From positions 3,286,001 to 3,350,000 of the forward strand of contig NZ_CP073343.1 of assembly GCF_024397855.1 (NCBI RefSeq): a stretch of 64,000 nucleotides of DNA. The letters run 5' to 3'. The stretch's first letter is position 1. Each line of letters begins with the position of its first letter. Shown in pieces: positions 37,922 to 47,490 of this stretch. The notes beneath the pieces were generated by a model that was not told the DNA's origin, did not search any database, and saw only the letters and a list, made by a program, of their open reading frames with translations. The stretch comes from Marinomonas rhizomae (lineage in GTDB: Bacteria > Pseudomonadota > Gammaproteobacteria > Pseudomonadales > Marinomonadaceae). Made by a program: the position numbers and the translations under genes.

Positions 37922-39002
37922 AAAACAACTTAGACTCTTCTTGTTTAACCGCCTGCGCTGCAATGGCTTCAGCCACAGCCTCATCTGAATGCTCTTCACG
38001 TTTTTCAGGGTTAATACCCAAATTAGCAAACAACGCCATGTCTTTATCGGCTTCAGGGTTACCCGTAGTCAGCAGTTTTTCACCATAGAAAATAGAGTTA
38101 GCGCCCGCCATGAAACACAAGGCTTGCGTTTGCTCATTCATGCCTTGGCGGCCAGCAGATAAACGAACATGAGACTTAGGCATTAAGATACGCGCCACAG
38201 CAATAGTGCGAATAAATTCAAAAGTATCCAGGTCCTCAACGTTTTCTAGCGGTGTCCCCTCTACTTTCACCAACATATTAATCGGCACACTTTCTGGGTG
38301 AGGCGTCATTAGAGACAATTGACGCAGCAAACCTACGCGGTCTTTTTGCTCTTCCCCCATACCCATAATGCCACCACAGCAAAGTTTAATACCGGAGTCA
38401 CGCACGCGAGAAAGCGTATCTAAACGATCCTGATAAGTTCGAGTCGTAATGATGCTGTCGTAAAACTCCGCAGAGGTGTCTAGGTTGTGGTTGTAATAAT
38501 CCAGCCCAACATCAGACAATCGCTGCGCTTGCTCATCGTTTAGCGTCCCAAGCGTGACACAAGACTCTAACCCTAACGACTTAACACCTTTGATCATTTC
38601 TAGAACGTAGGGAAAATCTTTCTCGGAAGGATGCTTCCACGCTGCGCCCATGCAAAAACGGCTAGCGCCTTTTTCTTTTGCCAAGGCCGCTTCTTCCAGC
38701 ACCTTCTGAACTTCCATTAATTTTTCTTTTTCTAGCTCTGTATTGTAATGACCACTCTGTGGGCAGTATTTACAGTCTTCTGGGCAAGCACCAGTTTTGA
38801 TCGATAAAAGCGTACTTACTTGCACTTCATTTGGTGCAAAGTTCTCTCTATGGACTGTCTGAGCACGAAACATCAAATCCATAAAAGGCAAATCAAACAG
38901 GGCTTTTATTTCCGCATGAGTCCAGTCAAAGCGCGGTGCGCTCAAGGTATTAGCAGACGATATATTCGCTACAGACGCATTTGTAGACGCACTTAAAGAC
39001 AT
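37905..39002 (-). CDS. bioB: BioB, biotin synthase (radical SAM)
   Basis: This 365-residue radical-SAM enzyme has the cluster-binding CPEDCKYC motif and conserved YNHNLDTS and SAGRQ segments. It inserts sulfur into dethiobiotin. It leads the bioBFHCD operon. A BirA-like operator lies 55-86 bases upstream, inside the start of the divergent comF gene, so transcription is probably biotin-repressed. Confidence 0.97.
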   Translation of the reverse strand: MSLSASTNASVANISSANTLSAPRFDWTHAEIKALFDLPFMDLMFRAQTVHRENFAPNEVQVSTLLSIKTGACPEDCKYCPQSGHYNTELEKEKLMEVQKVLEEAALAKEKGASRFCMGAAWKHPSEKDFPYVLEMIKGVKSLGLESCVTLGTLNDEQAQRLSDVGLDYYNHNLDTSAEFYDSIITTRTYQDRLDTLSRVRDSGIKLCCGGIMGMGEEQKDRVGLLRQLSLMTPHPESVPINMLVKVEGTPLENVEDLDTFEFIRTIAVARILMPKSHVRLSAGRQGMNEQTQALCFMAGANSIFYGEKLLTTGNPEADKDMALFANLGINPEKREEHSDEAVAEAIAAQAVKQEESKLFYEASV

Positions 39003-39041
39003 AGTATCCTCGATCCAGAAAAAAATAATGGAGTAATACTA

Positions 39042-39788
39042 ATGGACTGGAAAAAACTGTCAACCACAAAAATAACGCAGGTTTACAAGAGTATATTTTT
39101 AAACCAGTGCTATATCTGCAATGCAAAAGCACAAAGCACGCTCTGCAATTCCTGCAATGAAGGCCTTCCAGCCAATCTAAACCATTGCCAGCACTGCAAA
39201 CGCCCAACCCACAGTGCAGATATTTTATGCGGAAACTGCCAAACCAGCCGACCCGCTTATCACATATGCGTCGCTCCTTATCGATTCGAAGGCATTATTA
39301 AAACACTCATTCACAGCATTAAATTCAATCAAGGCATTCATTACATACGACCACTCACTCACCTATTGAGCGAGCACCTCATTGAGTCCTATTCAACTGA
39401 TCACTGGCCAGAGCAATTACTCTATGTACCTAGCCACCCAAGCAGAATTAAGGAACGCGGATTTTGTCAAACAAAAGCCATGACCACCCAACTCACCAAA
39501 GATCTCAAAGAACGTCTGGATAAAAACCCCCCTACTGTTCCTAAAAAAAATCCTCTCAAAAAAATTAAAAACACGCTAGCTCAACACTCATTAAGCCGAA
39601 AAGAACGACTCAAAAGCCCCCAAAGCAGCTATCAACTTGATGGCACTATCGCCAAACATGTCGCGATTTTTGACGATGTCATGACCACAGGAAGCACTAT
39701 AGAAAATTGCACCAAACTGTTATTAAAAGCAGGGGCAGAACGAGTGGATGTTTGGGTTATCGCCCGAACGCCGGACAAAGAAAATTAA
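39042..39788 (+). CDS. comF: ComF-family phosphoribosyltransferase-like protein
   Basis: This 248-residue protein has an N-terminal Cys-rich zinc-binding region (CYICNA, CNSC, CQHC, CGNC) and a C-terminal PRTase domain with the PRPP loop VAIFDDVMTTGSTI. ComF proteins assist DNA uptake/competence in some bacteria; the enzymatic role is unclear. GGAG eight bases before the ATG supports the start. Its first 50 bases contain the predicted BirA operator. bioB diverges 39 bp away and bioA follows, an arrangement common in gammaproteobacteria. Confidence 0.9.
   Translation: MDWKKLSTTKITQVYKSIFLNQCYICNAKAQSTLCNSCNEGLPANLNHCQHCKRPTHSADILCGNCQTSRPAYHICVAPYRFEGIIKTLIHSIKFNQGIHYIRPLTHLLSEHLIESYSTDHWPEQLLYVPSHPSRIKERGFCQTKAMTTQLTKDLKERLDKNPPTVPKKNPLKKIKNTLAQHSLSRKERLKSPQSSYQLDGTIAKHVAIFDDVMTTGSTIENCTKLLLKAGAERVDVWVIARTPDKEN
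39057..39088. promoter_or_regulatory. BirA-type biotin operator
   Basis: CTGTCAACC, 14 bases, GGTTTACAA matches the proteobacterial BirA operator TTGTAAACC-N14/15-GGTTTACAA in 16 of 18 half-site positions, with the right half perfect and an allowed spacing. It lies upstream of bioB but inside the first codons of comF. BirA with biotinyl-AMP would repress bioB and perhaps comF-bioA. Confidence 0.72.
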
Positions 39789-39864
39789 TAATAGAAAAAG
39801 ATATCAGCCTAGCCACAGAAGACACCTTTGTTTACTATGCCCTCAACAAAGCAATGGTGACGTT

Positions 39865-41151
39865 ATGAAAACAGATCAAGAATACCTAGATTTAGACAAA
39901 CAACTTCTGTGGCATCCATACACATCAATGAGCAATCCCAGCCCGCATTTCCTTGTCGAAAAAGCATCAGGCTGTAACATCACCCTCAGCGACGGACGCA
40001 CTCTCATCGATGGCATGTCTTCTTGGTGGAGCGTTATTCATGGCTACAATCACCCAACCATTAATACCGCAATTCAAGAGCAACTATCGCAATTCTCTCA
40101 TGTCATGTTTGGCGGCCTAACCCACAAACCAGCCATTGAACTCGCTCAAAAATTGATCGCTATCACTCCTACTGAGTTACAACGTGTTTTCTTTTCTGAT
40201 TCTGGCTCGGTATCCGTTGAAGTCGCTCTAAAAATGGCAATCCAATACTGGAACACCCAAGGAAAACCTGACAAACAGTTTTTCGTCACACCAAAAAGCG
40301 GTTACCACGGCGACACATTCGCAGCTATGTCAGTATGTGACCCAGAAAACGGCATGCACAATTTATTCACTGACGCGCTAACAAAACAATTCTTCATATC
40401 ACCACCACCAACTGGCTTGAACGAACCAATCAAAATCGAATATCTAAACGAAATTCGTAACATGTTTGATGAAAACCATGAACGTATAGCAGGTTTTATT
40501 ATCGAGCCCGTTGTGCAAAATGCTGGCGGAATGCGCTTTTATAATCCAGAGTATTTGAATCAGATTCGCGTACTCTGCGATGAGTTCGACATATTGTTAA
40601 TTTTCGATGAAATCGCTACAGGTTTTGGTCGAACGGGCAGGTTGTTCGCCACAGATCACACCAACATCTGTCCAGATATCATGTGCGTAGGCAAAGCATT
40701 AACAGGCGGCTACATGACACTGGCAGCCACACTAACCAATGACAAAGTTGCATTGGGAATCAGCGACAATGGCGGCGTATTCATGCACGGGCCAACCTTC
40801 ATGGGAAACCCTCTTGCCTGCTCCGCAGCCAATGCGAGCCTCACTCTATTAAGCGAATATAATATTCCAAAAAAAATCACTCAACTAGAAACCTGGATGA
40901 AAGAAGCCCTAGGGCCATGTGAACAACTTGAACAAGTAAAAGAAATCCGCTGCCTGGGTGGCATTGGCGTTGTCGAGTTAAAAAATCCGGTCAACTTACA
41001 CGAAATACAGCCAAAATTCGTTGAGCTAGGCGTATGGATACGACCTTTCGGCAAGCTCATTTACTTAATGCCACCTTACGTAATCAGTAAAGAGCAAATT
41101 AATTTTCTTGGTAAAGCCATTTATCACGTCGCTAGCGAACTCCCTCACTAA
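39865..41151 (+). CDS. bioA: BioA, adenosylmethionine-8-amino-7-oxononanoate aminotransferase
   Basis: This 428-residue class III aminotransferase starts at ATG 39865 (MKTDQEYLDLDKQLLWHPYT) after GGTGA. The frame opens earlier inside comF, but that part is not homologous. The N-terminal WHPYTSM motif is BioA-specific, with YHGDTFAAMSV, the PLP Asp in IFDEIATGFGRTG and the PLP Lys in CVGKALTGGY. It makes 7,8-diaminopelargonate using SAM as amino donor. It is separated from the other bio genes by comF, on the opposite strand. Confidence 0.96.
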   Translation: MKTDQEYLDLDKQLLWHPYTSMSNPSPHFLVEKASGCNITLSDGRTLIDGMSSWWSVIHGYNHPTINTAIQEQLSQFSHVMFGGLTHKPAIELAQKLIAITPTELQRVFFSDSGSVSVEVALKMAIQYWNTQGKPDKQFFVTPKSGYHGDTFAAMSVCDPENGMHNLFTDALTKQFFISPPPTGLNEPIKIEYLNEIRNMFDENHERIAGFIIEPVVQNAGGMRFYNPEYLNQIRVLCDEFDILLIFDEIATGFGRTGRLFATDHTNICPDIMCVGKALTGGYMTLAATLTNDKVALGISDNGGVFMHGPTFMGNPLACSAANASLTLLSEYNIPKKITQLETWMKEALGPCEQLEQVKEIRCLGGIGVVELKNPVNLHEIQPKFVELGVWIRPFGKLIYLMPPYVISKEQINFLGKAIYHVASELPH

Positions 41152-41174
41152 ACCAAAATAAATAAATGGCTCAT

Positions 41175-41215
41175 ACAAAAAAGGCTTTTGATAAATAACT
41201 ATCAAAGGCCTTTAA
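41175..41215 (-). terminator. Intrinsic terminator after the chemoreceptor gene
   Basis: A 14-bp stem (41180-41193 with 41200-41213, one G-T pair) has a six-base loop and is followed on the minus strand by a T-run (41175-41182 read in reverse). It lies between the convergent ends of bioA and the chemoreceptor gene. It fits minus-strand termination best and may also stop bioA transcripts. Confidence 0.75.
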
Positions 41216-41248
41216 AATCACATCCAACTCTCAAAATCGCATTATTTT

Positions 41249-42811
41249 TTACTGCTTCATTCGCTCAGCAAGGTTTCCCTGCTCATAGGCTTCTTCTTCA
41301 ATATGACTTATATTGATGACAATGTTTTCTGCTCGCTCAATACTATGAACGCTCAATTGATCCACATCGTGCATCTTATCATTTAGATCTCTCGCCACAC
41401 CTGCCTGCTCTTCAGAAGAAACATTAATTTGCGCTGTCATTTCAACAACCTGTTTTATAGCGGATTCTATATCGCTCATTTTTTGAGCAACCTTATTCAC
41501 ACTATCAACACCCTCTTGCGCCACAGCAGTCCCTTTATCTATGGTATTTGTCACATCTAGGGTATTTTTCTTCAATTCTTCCGTCATACTATTGATGTTT
41601 TGCGTTGCATTCTGAGTACGTATTGCCAGTGCGCGAACCTCATCCGCAACCACAGCAAAACCTCGTCCCGCCTCGCCCGCACGAGCAGATTCAATCGCTG
41701 CATTCAAGGCAAGCAAGTTAGTTTGCTCTGCAATATCACTAATAGAATTCACCACCTCGTTAATACTATCACTGCGCTCTGCCAATATAGCGACAACTTT
41801 TTTAGCCTCAGAAATATCCTGATAAACCTGACGCATAGTCTCACCCGTTTGCTGAGCCAACAAACGACTCTCACGAGACAAGCCACCAACCGACTCTGTC
41901 GCTTCAACCGCCACATGAACATGTTCCGCAACATGGGTAACACTACCCAATAACTGAGAACTAGCAGCAACCACTTCCTGAAAAGTGTTGCGCTGCTTAT
42001 TAAAGTTAGCCAAGTTCGCTGTGACACTTTCCTTAGCATCCGACGCTCTTTGACGAAGCTGCTGAGCACCTTCTTTTAGACGGTAGCGGAAGGTATTACC
42101 TGCGGCCTCTTGATGTATTTTAGCAAACTTAATCGCAGCCTTAATGCCAACGGTTTTACAATATAAATACTGACCTATTGGATTATGTGCCTCTGACGAC
42201 AAACCAGAAACCACTGAACTCAATGACTGAGCCTGATAATATGTCAACCACATGCCCAATAAAGCCAAAATAGGCGCCGCTATTTGTAAAGCCAACACAT
42301 TAGATAGCAGACCGATAACGGCTAATAAAATAAAACACGACATTATTGGCCAAGAAGCATTACTAAGATGTGCAGATACTTTTGTCGTTGTTGGCAATAA
42401 AGCTTTACCTGCATTAATACGGTCATAAATAGACTGGGCATGCTGAATTTCATCTTTTGTTGCTTTGCGACGCACTGACTCATAACCAATGACCTTGCTG
42501 CCGTCCAACAACGGGCTGACATGAGCACTCACCCAGTAGTGATCGCCATTTTCACATCGATTTTTCACCAACCCCATCCAGCTTTTACCTTGCTTAAGAT
42601 TAGCCCACATATCGGCAAAAACAGCAGACGGCACATCTGGGTGACGAATAAGGTTATGAGGTGCACCAATTAAAGCTTCACGCTGGTAACCAGCTACTTC
42701 ACAAAAAACATCATTTACAAATGTAATGCGTCCTTTCACATCCGTACTGGAAACTAAAACATAGTTTTCAGGGAAATCATTTTCTTTATTTGTCACTGGC
42801 ATTTTTCGCAT
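41249..42811 (-). CDS. PAS-containing methyl-accepting chemotaxis protein (Aer-like)
   Basis: This 520-residue receptor starts at ATG 42811 with GAGAG six bases upstream. An N-terminal PAS domain (about 18-120; [30 protein letters not shown]) resembles the FAD-binding PAS of Aer. Two close membrane helices follow (about 155-200), with no large periplasmic domain. The signalling hairpin [20 protein letters not shown] and [14 protein letters not shown] completes it. It likely senses redox or energy state and feeds the CheA/CheW pathway. It has its own terminator and stands apart from the che operon. Confidence 0.94.
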   Translation of the reverse strand: MRKMPVTNKENDFPENYVLVSSTDVKGRITFVNDVFCEVAGYQREALIGAPHNLIRHPDVPSAVFADMWANLKQGKSWMGLVKNRCENGDHYWVSAHVSPLLDGSKVIGYESVRRKATKDEIQHAQSIYDRINAGKALLPTTTKVSAHLSNASWPIMSCFILLAVIGLLSNVLALQIAAPILALLGMWLTYYQAQSLSSVVSGLSSEAHNPIGQYLYCKTVGIKAAIKFAKIHQEAAGNTFRYRLKEGAQQLRQRASDAKESVTANLANFNKQRNTFQEVVAASSQLLGSVTHVAEHVHVAVEATESVGGLSRESRLLAQQTGETMRQVYQDISEAKKVVAILAERSDSINEVVNSISDIAEQTNLLALNAAIESARAGEAGRGFAVVADEVRALAIRTQNATQNINSMTEELKKNTLDVTNTIDKGTAVAQEGVDSVNKVAQKMSDIESAIKQVVEMTAQINVSSEEQAGVARDLNDKMHDVDQLSVHSIERAENIVINISHIEEEAYEQGNLAERMKQ

Positions 42812-42901
42812 AAACAACTCTCGATTTTTATATTAGTTATTTTTATCATGTCTTTTAGATTGTTACTAATTGAAATAGAAAACAAAATACATCAGTAAAT
42901 A

Positions 42902-44278
42902 TTACTCGTCATCAAAATCTCGATAAGCATCCGGCGCCAGATCTTCAAAGCGAGTGTATTTACCTACAAATGCAAGTCTACAGGTACCAATTGGACCATT
43001 ACGCTGCTTACCAATAATAATTTCCGCAATACCTTTATGTGGCGTATCTTCGTGATAAACCTCATCACGGTAAACAAAGGAGATAACATCGGCATCCTGC
43101 TCGATCGCCCCAGATTCACGCAAATCCGAGTTAACTGGGCGCTTATTAGGTCGGTTCTCCAGACTACGGTTGAGCTGAGAAAGAGCAACCATAGGACATT
43201 CCATTTCTTTGGCAATCGCCTTTAACGATCGAGAAATTTCGGAGATTTCATTGGTACGACCTTCGGTAAAACCAGGAATTTGCATCAACTGAAGGTAATC
43301 GACCATGATCATGGCCACACCTCCATGTTCACGAGCAATACGACGCACACGTGAACGCATTTCGGTCGGACTAATACCACCGGTATCATCAATAAAAAGT
43401 TTGCGATCTTTTAACATCTTCACCGCAGACATTAATTTATCCCAGTCTTCTTGAACCAACTGCCCCGAACGCATTCGCGTCTGATCTATTCGCCCAAGAG
43501 AAGACAACATACGCATCATCAGCGACTCGGCAGGCATCTCCAAACTGAATACAATAACGGGTTTATCACTGATCATGGCGGCATTTTCTACCAGATTCAT
43601 CGCAAACGTTGTCTTACCCATGGAAGGACGACCCGCAACAATGATCAAATCAGAAGGCTGCAACCCTGCGGTCATCGCATCTAAATCGGTAAAGCCAGTA
43701 CTTAATCCTGTAATGGCACCATCTTGATGGTAGAGCTCATCAATTTTATCCACGGTAGCACTAAGAATGTCTGCCGCAATTCGCGGTCCACCTTTTTTCT
43801 CACCACCTTCTGCGATTTGAAAGATTTTTCGCTCAGCCTCATCCAACACTTCCGCTGCCGTCATCCCTTCAGGGTGAAAGGCACGAGCAGAAATATCATT
43901 TGTTGTAGAGATAAGGCGGCGCAAAATAGAACGCTCGCGAACAATATCAGCATAAGAAGCGATGTTAGACGCACTAGGCGTCGCCTCGGCGACCTCAATT
44001 AAGTACGCCATTCCACCAATTGATTCTAAGTCTCCGCGCTTGTCTAATCGCTCCCCAATAGTCACCACGTCAATAGGCTCTGACTCATCGGCCAAACGAG
44101 CGATTACAGTAAAAATCGCCTTATGCTCTGGACGATAAAAATCATCAGCAATAACAAGCTCGGAAACCTTCTCCCAAGCTTGAGGATCCAACATCAACCC
44201 GCCAACAACTGAACGCTCAGCCTCAATGGAATACGGTGGTAATTTAATAGAAGCGACTTCAGAATCATTTAGTTGCAC
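42902..44278 (-). CDS. dnaB: DnaB, replicative DNA helicase
   Basis: This 458-residue helicase has the N-terminal DnaB domain (LPPYSIEAERSVVGGLMLDP) and a RecA-like ATPase domain with Walker A GRPSMGKTTFA, then MIMVDYLQLM and SQLNRSLE-NRPNKRP. It forms the hexameric helicase at replication forks. The start is a GTG. No intein is present. It follows rplI across a strong terminator, the common gammaproteobacterial order. Confidence 0.97.
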   Translation of the reverse strand: MQLNDSEVASIKLPPYSIEAERSVVGGLMLDPQAWEKVSELVIADDFYRPEHKAIFTVIARLADESEPIDVVTIGERLDKRGDLESIGGMAYLIEVAEATPSASNIASYADIVRERSILRRLISTTNDISARAFHPEGMTAAEVLDEAERKIFQIAEGGEKKGGPRIAADILSATVDKIDELYHQDGAITGLSTGFTDLDAMTAGLQPSDLIIVAGRPSMGKTTFAMNLVENAAMISDKPVIVFSLEMPAESLMMRMLSSLGRIDQTRMRSGQLVQEDWDKLMSAVKMLKDRKLFIDDTGGISPTEMRSRVRRIAREHGGVAMIMVDYLQLMQIPGFTEGRTNEISEISRSLKAIAKEMECPMVALSQLNRSLENRPNKRPVNSDLRESGAIEQDADVISFVYRDEVYHEDTPHKGIAEIIIGKQRNGPIGTCRLAFVGKYTRFEDLAPDAYRDFDDE

Positions 44279-44335
44279 GCAAAATACCCATACAAGAACA
44301 GAAAAAATAGAGAAGGATTAGCTTATCACGCCAAC

Positions 44336-44367
44336 AAAAAAAGGGCATCTTGCAAAGCAAGATACCC
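44336..44367 (-). terminator. Intrinsic terminator of the rpsF-rpsR-rplI operon
   Basis: GGGTATCTTGC, loop TTT, GCAAGATGCCC (44367-44343 on the minus strand), followed by seven Ts, is a strong Rho-independent terminator. It separates the ribosomal-protein operon from dnaB. Confidence 0.92.
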
Positions 44368-44420
44368 TTCTCTTATTTAAGAAAGACTCGCATCTTTCTT
44401 AAGCAATTTACCTAAGCAAA

Positions 44421-44864
44421 TTACTCAGCGATTACTTCTAAAACAACCGTTACAATAACTTCAGAATGAAGCTGAACGTCTACTTCGAAAGAACCTGTGT
44501 GACGAATCGCGCCTTCTGGAAGACGGATTTCAGCTTTTTCTACTGCTACTTGCGTAGAAATAGCGTCAGCGATGTCACGAGTACCGATAGAACCGAAAAG
44601 CTTACCTTCATCACCAGCGTTTGCCGCGATAGTGAAAGTTTTGCCTTCTAGTGTTAGAGCACGAGTTTCAGCAGCCGCTTTACGCTCTGCAGCTTGCGCT
44701 TCAAGTTCAACACGACGCTCTTCAAAGCTAGCCAAGTTAGCTTTAGTAGCCATTACAGCTTTTTTGTTCGGAATCAAAAAGTTACGAGCATAGCCTGGTT
44801 TAACAACTGCAACGTCACCAATACCGCCTAGCTTGTTTACTTTGTCGAGTAGAATAACTTCCAT
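44421..44864 (-). CDS. rplI: Ribosomal protein bL9
   Basis: This 148-residue protein starts at ATG 44864 ([19 protein letters not shown]) with AGAGGTG upstream. The L9 N-terminal signature [17 protein letters not shown] is intact, followed by the long connecting helix and C-terminal domain. It binds 23S rRNA near the L1 stalk. It ends the operon begun by rpsF. Confidence 0.98.
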   Translation of the reverse strand: MEVILLDKVNKLGGIGDVAVVKPGYARNFLIPNKKAVMATKANLASFEERRVELEAQAAERKAAAETRALTLEGKTFTIAANAGDEGKLFGSIGTRDIADAISTQVAVEKAEIRLPEGAIRHTGSFEVDVQLHSEVIVTVVLEVIAE

Positions 44865-44886
44865 CTCGATCACCTCTAATTAATCA

Positions 44887-45747
44887 TTAGCTATCACTTG
44901 AGTTGGACGCCTTACCTTGTATTCTAGAACGAATATCTACAAAACTATCAATCACACAAAGTGCAACGAGAATATTTGCAAAATACACATTCAGAACAAA
45001 AAAACCTACAAGATAAAATGCGATCAGTCCAACAATCCCAATTTCTTTTTTTGCTAAAACACCATGCACTAGAGCGAGCCCCGGCAGTACCAAAGCAGGT
45101 ATAGCGGCTTGGGACAAAATACTAAATGATCCACCTAAGCTTTCGCCAATTAGGATCATTCCACCCAATACCAAACTAAACACTACTGGCAATCTTAACT
45201 GATGAAACTCAGCACGTAATCCGCCTGGATTATAGAGCCCTGCTTGCCACTTCCTTGCCAAAAACAAAGAAATAATAGCAATGACCACTTGGAAGATGGA
45301 TATAGCCATCACCGCCTGGTTAAAAATTAAATTTCTATCAGGAACTTCAACACCTTCTTTTGTCAAAACACTCTGAACCAAGGTTACTGCTAGATTCAGA
45401 ACATCCGCCATCAAAAGAGGCTGAAGCAGAGTACTAATAACCGCCAAAAAGCTGCCGACTAATAGAACCCAACTCCATGACATTGTTGATCTAAGCAAAT
45501 AGCTCAACAACATCACATCAACTAACACCATAAGTGCCGTTGCATCTCCTTGGTACATCCACAGCACAAGTGCTGGTAGACAACCCCAAGCTAATACAGG
45601 TATTCCTTCTTTTACACCTTGACGAAGCACCACCAACCCTAAGATTGCAGCGGCTAGCCAAAACATCATAGGGATTAGACCAAACACCATCACACCAATA
45701 ATGGCATTTAAGCGTTTTTTCATAACCCATTTAGCTAAACCACTCAT
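44887..45747 (-). CDS. DUF2232-type polytopic membrane protein
   Basis: This 286-residue protein has about eight hydrophobic helices and the family motif YNPGGLRAEFHQLRLP near residue 170. Proteins of this type lie between rpsR and rplI in Pseudomonas and many relatives. Their function is unknown; constant linkage suggests co-expression with the ribosomal genes. It lies 22 bp before rplI. Confidence 0.85.
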   Translation of the reverse strand: MSGLAKWVMKKRLNAIIGVMVFGLIPMMFWLAAAILGLVVLRQGVKEGIPVLAWGCLPALVLWMYQGDATALMVLVDVMLLSYLLRSTMSWSWVLLVGSFLAVISTLLQPLLMADVLNLAVTLVQSVLTKEGVEVPDRNLIFNQAVMAISIFQVVIAIISLFLARKWQAGLYNPGGLRAEFHQLRLPVVFSLVLGGMILIGESLGGSFSILSQAAIPALVLPGLALVHGVLAKKEIGIVGLIAFYLVGFFVLNVYFANILVALCVIDSFVDIRSRIQGKASNSSDS

Positions 45748-45768
45748 AAAAGCGCTTCTTTCAGCCTA

Positions 45769-45999
45769 TTAATTAAAGTGGCTGTCAGTGTAAGGAAGAA
45801 TAGCAATGTAGCGAGCGCGTTTGATTGCAGTCGCTAGCTGACGCTGGTAACGAGCCTTAGTGCCAGTAATACGGCTAGGTACGATTTTACCAGTTTCAGT
45901 GATATAACCTTTCAGTGTGTCTAGATCTTTGTAATCGATCTCTTTAACGCCTTCTGCAGTGAAACGGCAGAACTTACGACGACGGAAAAAACGAGCCAT
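45769..45999 (-). CDS. rpsR: Ribosomal protein bS18
   Basis: This 76-residue protein carries the S18 core ([39 protein letters not shown]) and is full length. It binds 16S rRNA as a heterodimer with S6, encoded 23 bp upstream. Confidence 0.98.
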   Translation of the reverse strand: MARFFRRRKFCRFTAEGVKEIDYKDLDTLKGYITETGKIVPSRITGTKARYQRQLATAIKRARYIAILPYTDSHFN

Positions 46000-46022
46000 G
46001 AGTGTCTCCTAATAAAAATAGA

Positions 46023-46427
46023 TTAATCTTCAGATTCTTCAGATACTTCGTCAGAATTGTCGTTATTACGCTCTTCACGTTGAGGAGCAGAACGACGATC
46101 TTCACGACCTTCAGAAGCTTTAATAGGAGATACGTCAGTTACCGCTTCTTTACGACGAATCACCAAGTTACGGATGATGGCATCGTTGTAGCGGAAAGTG
46201 TCGTTTAATTCAGACAAAACACTGTCAGAACACTCGATGTTCATAAGAACATAGTGTGCTTTGTGAATTTTGTTAATTGGGTAAGCTAGTTGACGACGGC
46301 CCCAATCTTCTAGACGGTGAACTTGACCACCATCTTCAGTGATTAGGTTAGTGTAACGCTCGACCATTGCTGGTACTTGCTCGCTTTGATCTGGGTGAAC
46401 CAGAAAGACGATTTCATAATGACGCAT
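46023..46427 (-). CDS. rpsF: Ribosomal protein bS6
   Basis: This 134-residue protein starts [20 protein letters not shown] with GGAG upstream and holds the full S6 fold to about residue 100. A charged Glu/Asp/Ser-rich tail follows, the region that RimK extends with Glu in some bacteria. It leads the rpsF-rpsR-membrane protein-rplI operon. Confidence 0.98.
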   Translation of the reverse strand: MRHYEIVFLVHPDQSEQVPAMVERYTNLITEDGGQVHRLEDWGRRQLAYPINKIHKAHYVLMNIECSDSVLSELNDTFRYNDAIIRNLVIRRKEAVTDVSPIKASEGREDRRSAPQREERNNDNSDEVSEESED

Positions 46428-46451
46428 TTAAGCTCTCCTTATGGGTTCTTA

Positions 46452-46486
46452 GTCTCCACGCTTCCCCTGTTAAAAAGCTGTGAGAC
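46452..46486 (-). promoter_or_regulatory. Possible regulatory hairpin in the rpsF leader
   Basis: In the roughly 80-base leader, GTCTC pairs with GAGAC and GCTT with AAGC around a loop containing CAGGGG, with a 3x3 internal mismatch. Many bacteria have an S6-S18-binding leader here. This hairpin is a candidate, but I could not match the known motif in detail. Confidence 0.3.
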
Positions 46487-46513
46487 AAGGAGTATTGATT
46501 TACAGGGACGCGC

Positions 46514-46543
46514 ATTATATAGCACTAGTGAACAATAAGTAAA
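46514..46543 (-). promoter_or_regulatory. Sigma-70 promoter of the rpsF operon
   Basis: On the minus strand TTTACT (46543-46538) and a perfect TATAAT (46519-46514) are 18 bases apart. A GC-rich discriminator (GCGCG) follows, as expected for a growth-rate-controlled ribosomal promoter. Transcription would start near 46507. Confidence 0.8.
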
Positions 46544-46630
46544 CGAAATACACGCCTCATTGAAAAAACAACCACCTAATTCGTTAGAGAACTAACTACA
46601 CAAATGAAAAGTCGCTATTTGATAAACCAT

Positions 46631-46659
46631 TTTACAGTTTTCATAGAAGCCCATAGAAT
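46631..46659 (+). promoter_or_regulatory. Sigma-70 promoter of the MipA/OmpV gene
   Basis: TTTACA and TAGAAT are separated by exactly 17 bases, ending 36 bases before the first ATG. It points away from the rpsF operon. Confidence 0.6.
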
Positions 46660-46695
46660 CAATGGCCAACTATCTAAATTTACTCAACAGAAGAT

Positions 46696-47430
46696 ATGGA
46701 CATCATGAAAACACTATTTCTAATACTTGCTCTTTTTACCCCATTTATCGCTCAAGCCGAAGCACGTTTAGGAGTCATGGGAGTCATATCAGAAACTGTT
46801 TACAAAGATACAGATTCGAAATCCACTGCCCTACCAAACATTGCCTATGAAGGTGAGCACTTTTTTCTACGTTTACCTGAAATTGGCTATCGCTTTTTTC
46901 CACAACGCTCACTACAAAATTTTGCTGTTGGCTTATCTTATGAACGCGCTAAATTTGACCCTGACAATTCAGATGACATAAATATCAGTATGCTTGATGA
47001 TAGAGATGACAGCGTAATGATGTTTGCGAATTATAGAATTGGCCCAATATCGACCAAAATCGCACAAGATATCAGCGGCGCACACGATGGATACTACGCA
47101 CAAATTTCCGCCGGCTTCCCTGTTCCTGTCGGTGCTTGGAAGATAATTCCGTCTATTTCTTATCAATATATGGACGGCAAAATGAGTAACCACCTATTTG
47201 GAACCACTCAAGCTGAATCTACACTAACCAGTGGCGCTATTGCCGCCTACAACACTGGATCTGTTTCTGAGGTTAAGTATGGCTTAAGAGGTATTTACCC
47301 TCTGTCTCGCAATGCCACTTTTATTATTGGAATCAGCCACTCAAGATACGACGATAAAATTTTACAAAGCCCAATTGTAGAGGACAATACGATAACATCC
47401 TTATTAGCTGGCCTTACTTATTCTTTTTAA
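46696..47430 (+). CDS. MipA/OmpV-family outer membrane protein
   Basis: This 244-residue protein has a signal peptide (MKTLFLILALFTPFIAQA) and alternating strands of a small beta-barrel that end in the aromatic LLAGLTYSF. MipA/OmpV proteins are outer membrane barrels; some scaffold murein enzymes, others are porin-like or stress-induced. Two starts are possible: ATG 46696, or ATG 46705, which gives the tidier signal peptide. It appears to be a single-gene unit. Confidence 0.8.
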   Translation: MDIMKTLFLILALFTPFIAQAEARLGVMGVISETVYKDTDSKSTALPNIAYEGEHFFLRLPEIGYRFFPQRSLQNFAVGLSYERAKFDPDNSDDINISMLDDRDDSVMMFANYRIGPISTKIAQDISGAHDGYYAQISAGFPVPVGAWKIIPSISYQYMDGKMSNHLFGTTQAESTLTSGAIAAYNTGSVSEVKYGLRGIYPLSRNATFIIGISHSRYDDKILQSPIVEDNTITSLLAGLTYSF

Positions 47431-47490
47431 TTGGAATATGCGTCCCCACCAAAGATAAACTGACATATTTAGCGCTTTCGGAATCGATAC

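Noticed and set aside
36710..38029. Longer bioF start at 38029
   Set aside because: The added 36 residues overlap bioB by 125 bases and look non-native; ATG 37921 gives the family start.
39748..41151. Longer bioA start inside comF
   Set aside because: The extra 39 basic residues are read from the comF end and the gap; ATG 39865 is followed directly by a BioA N-terminus.
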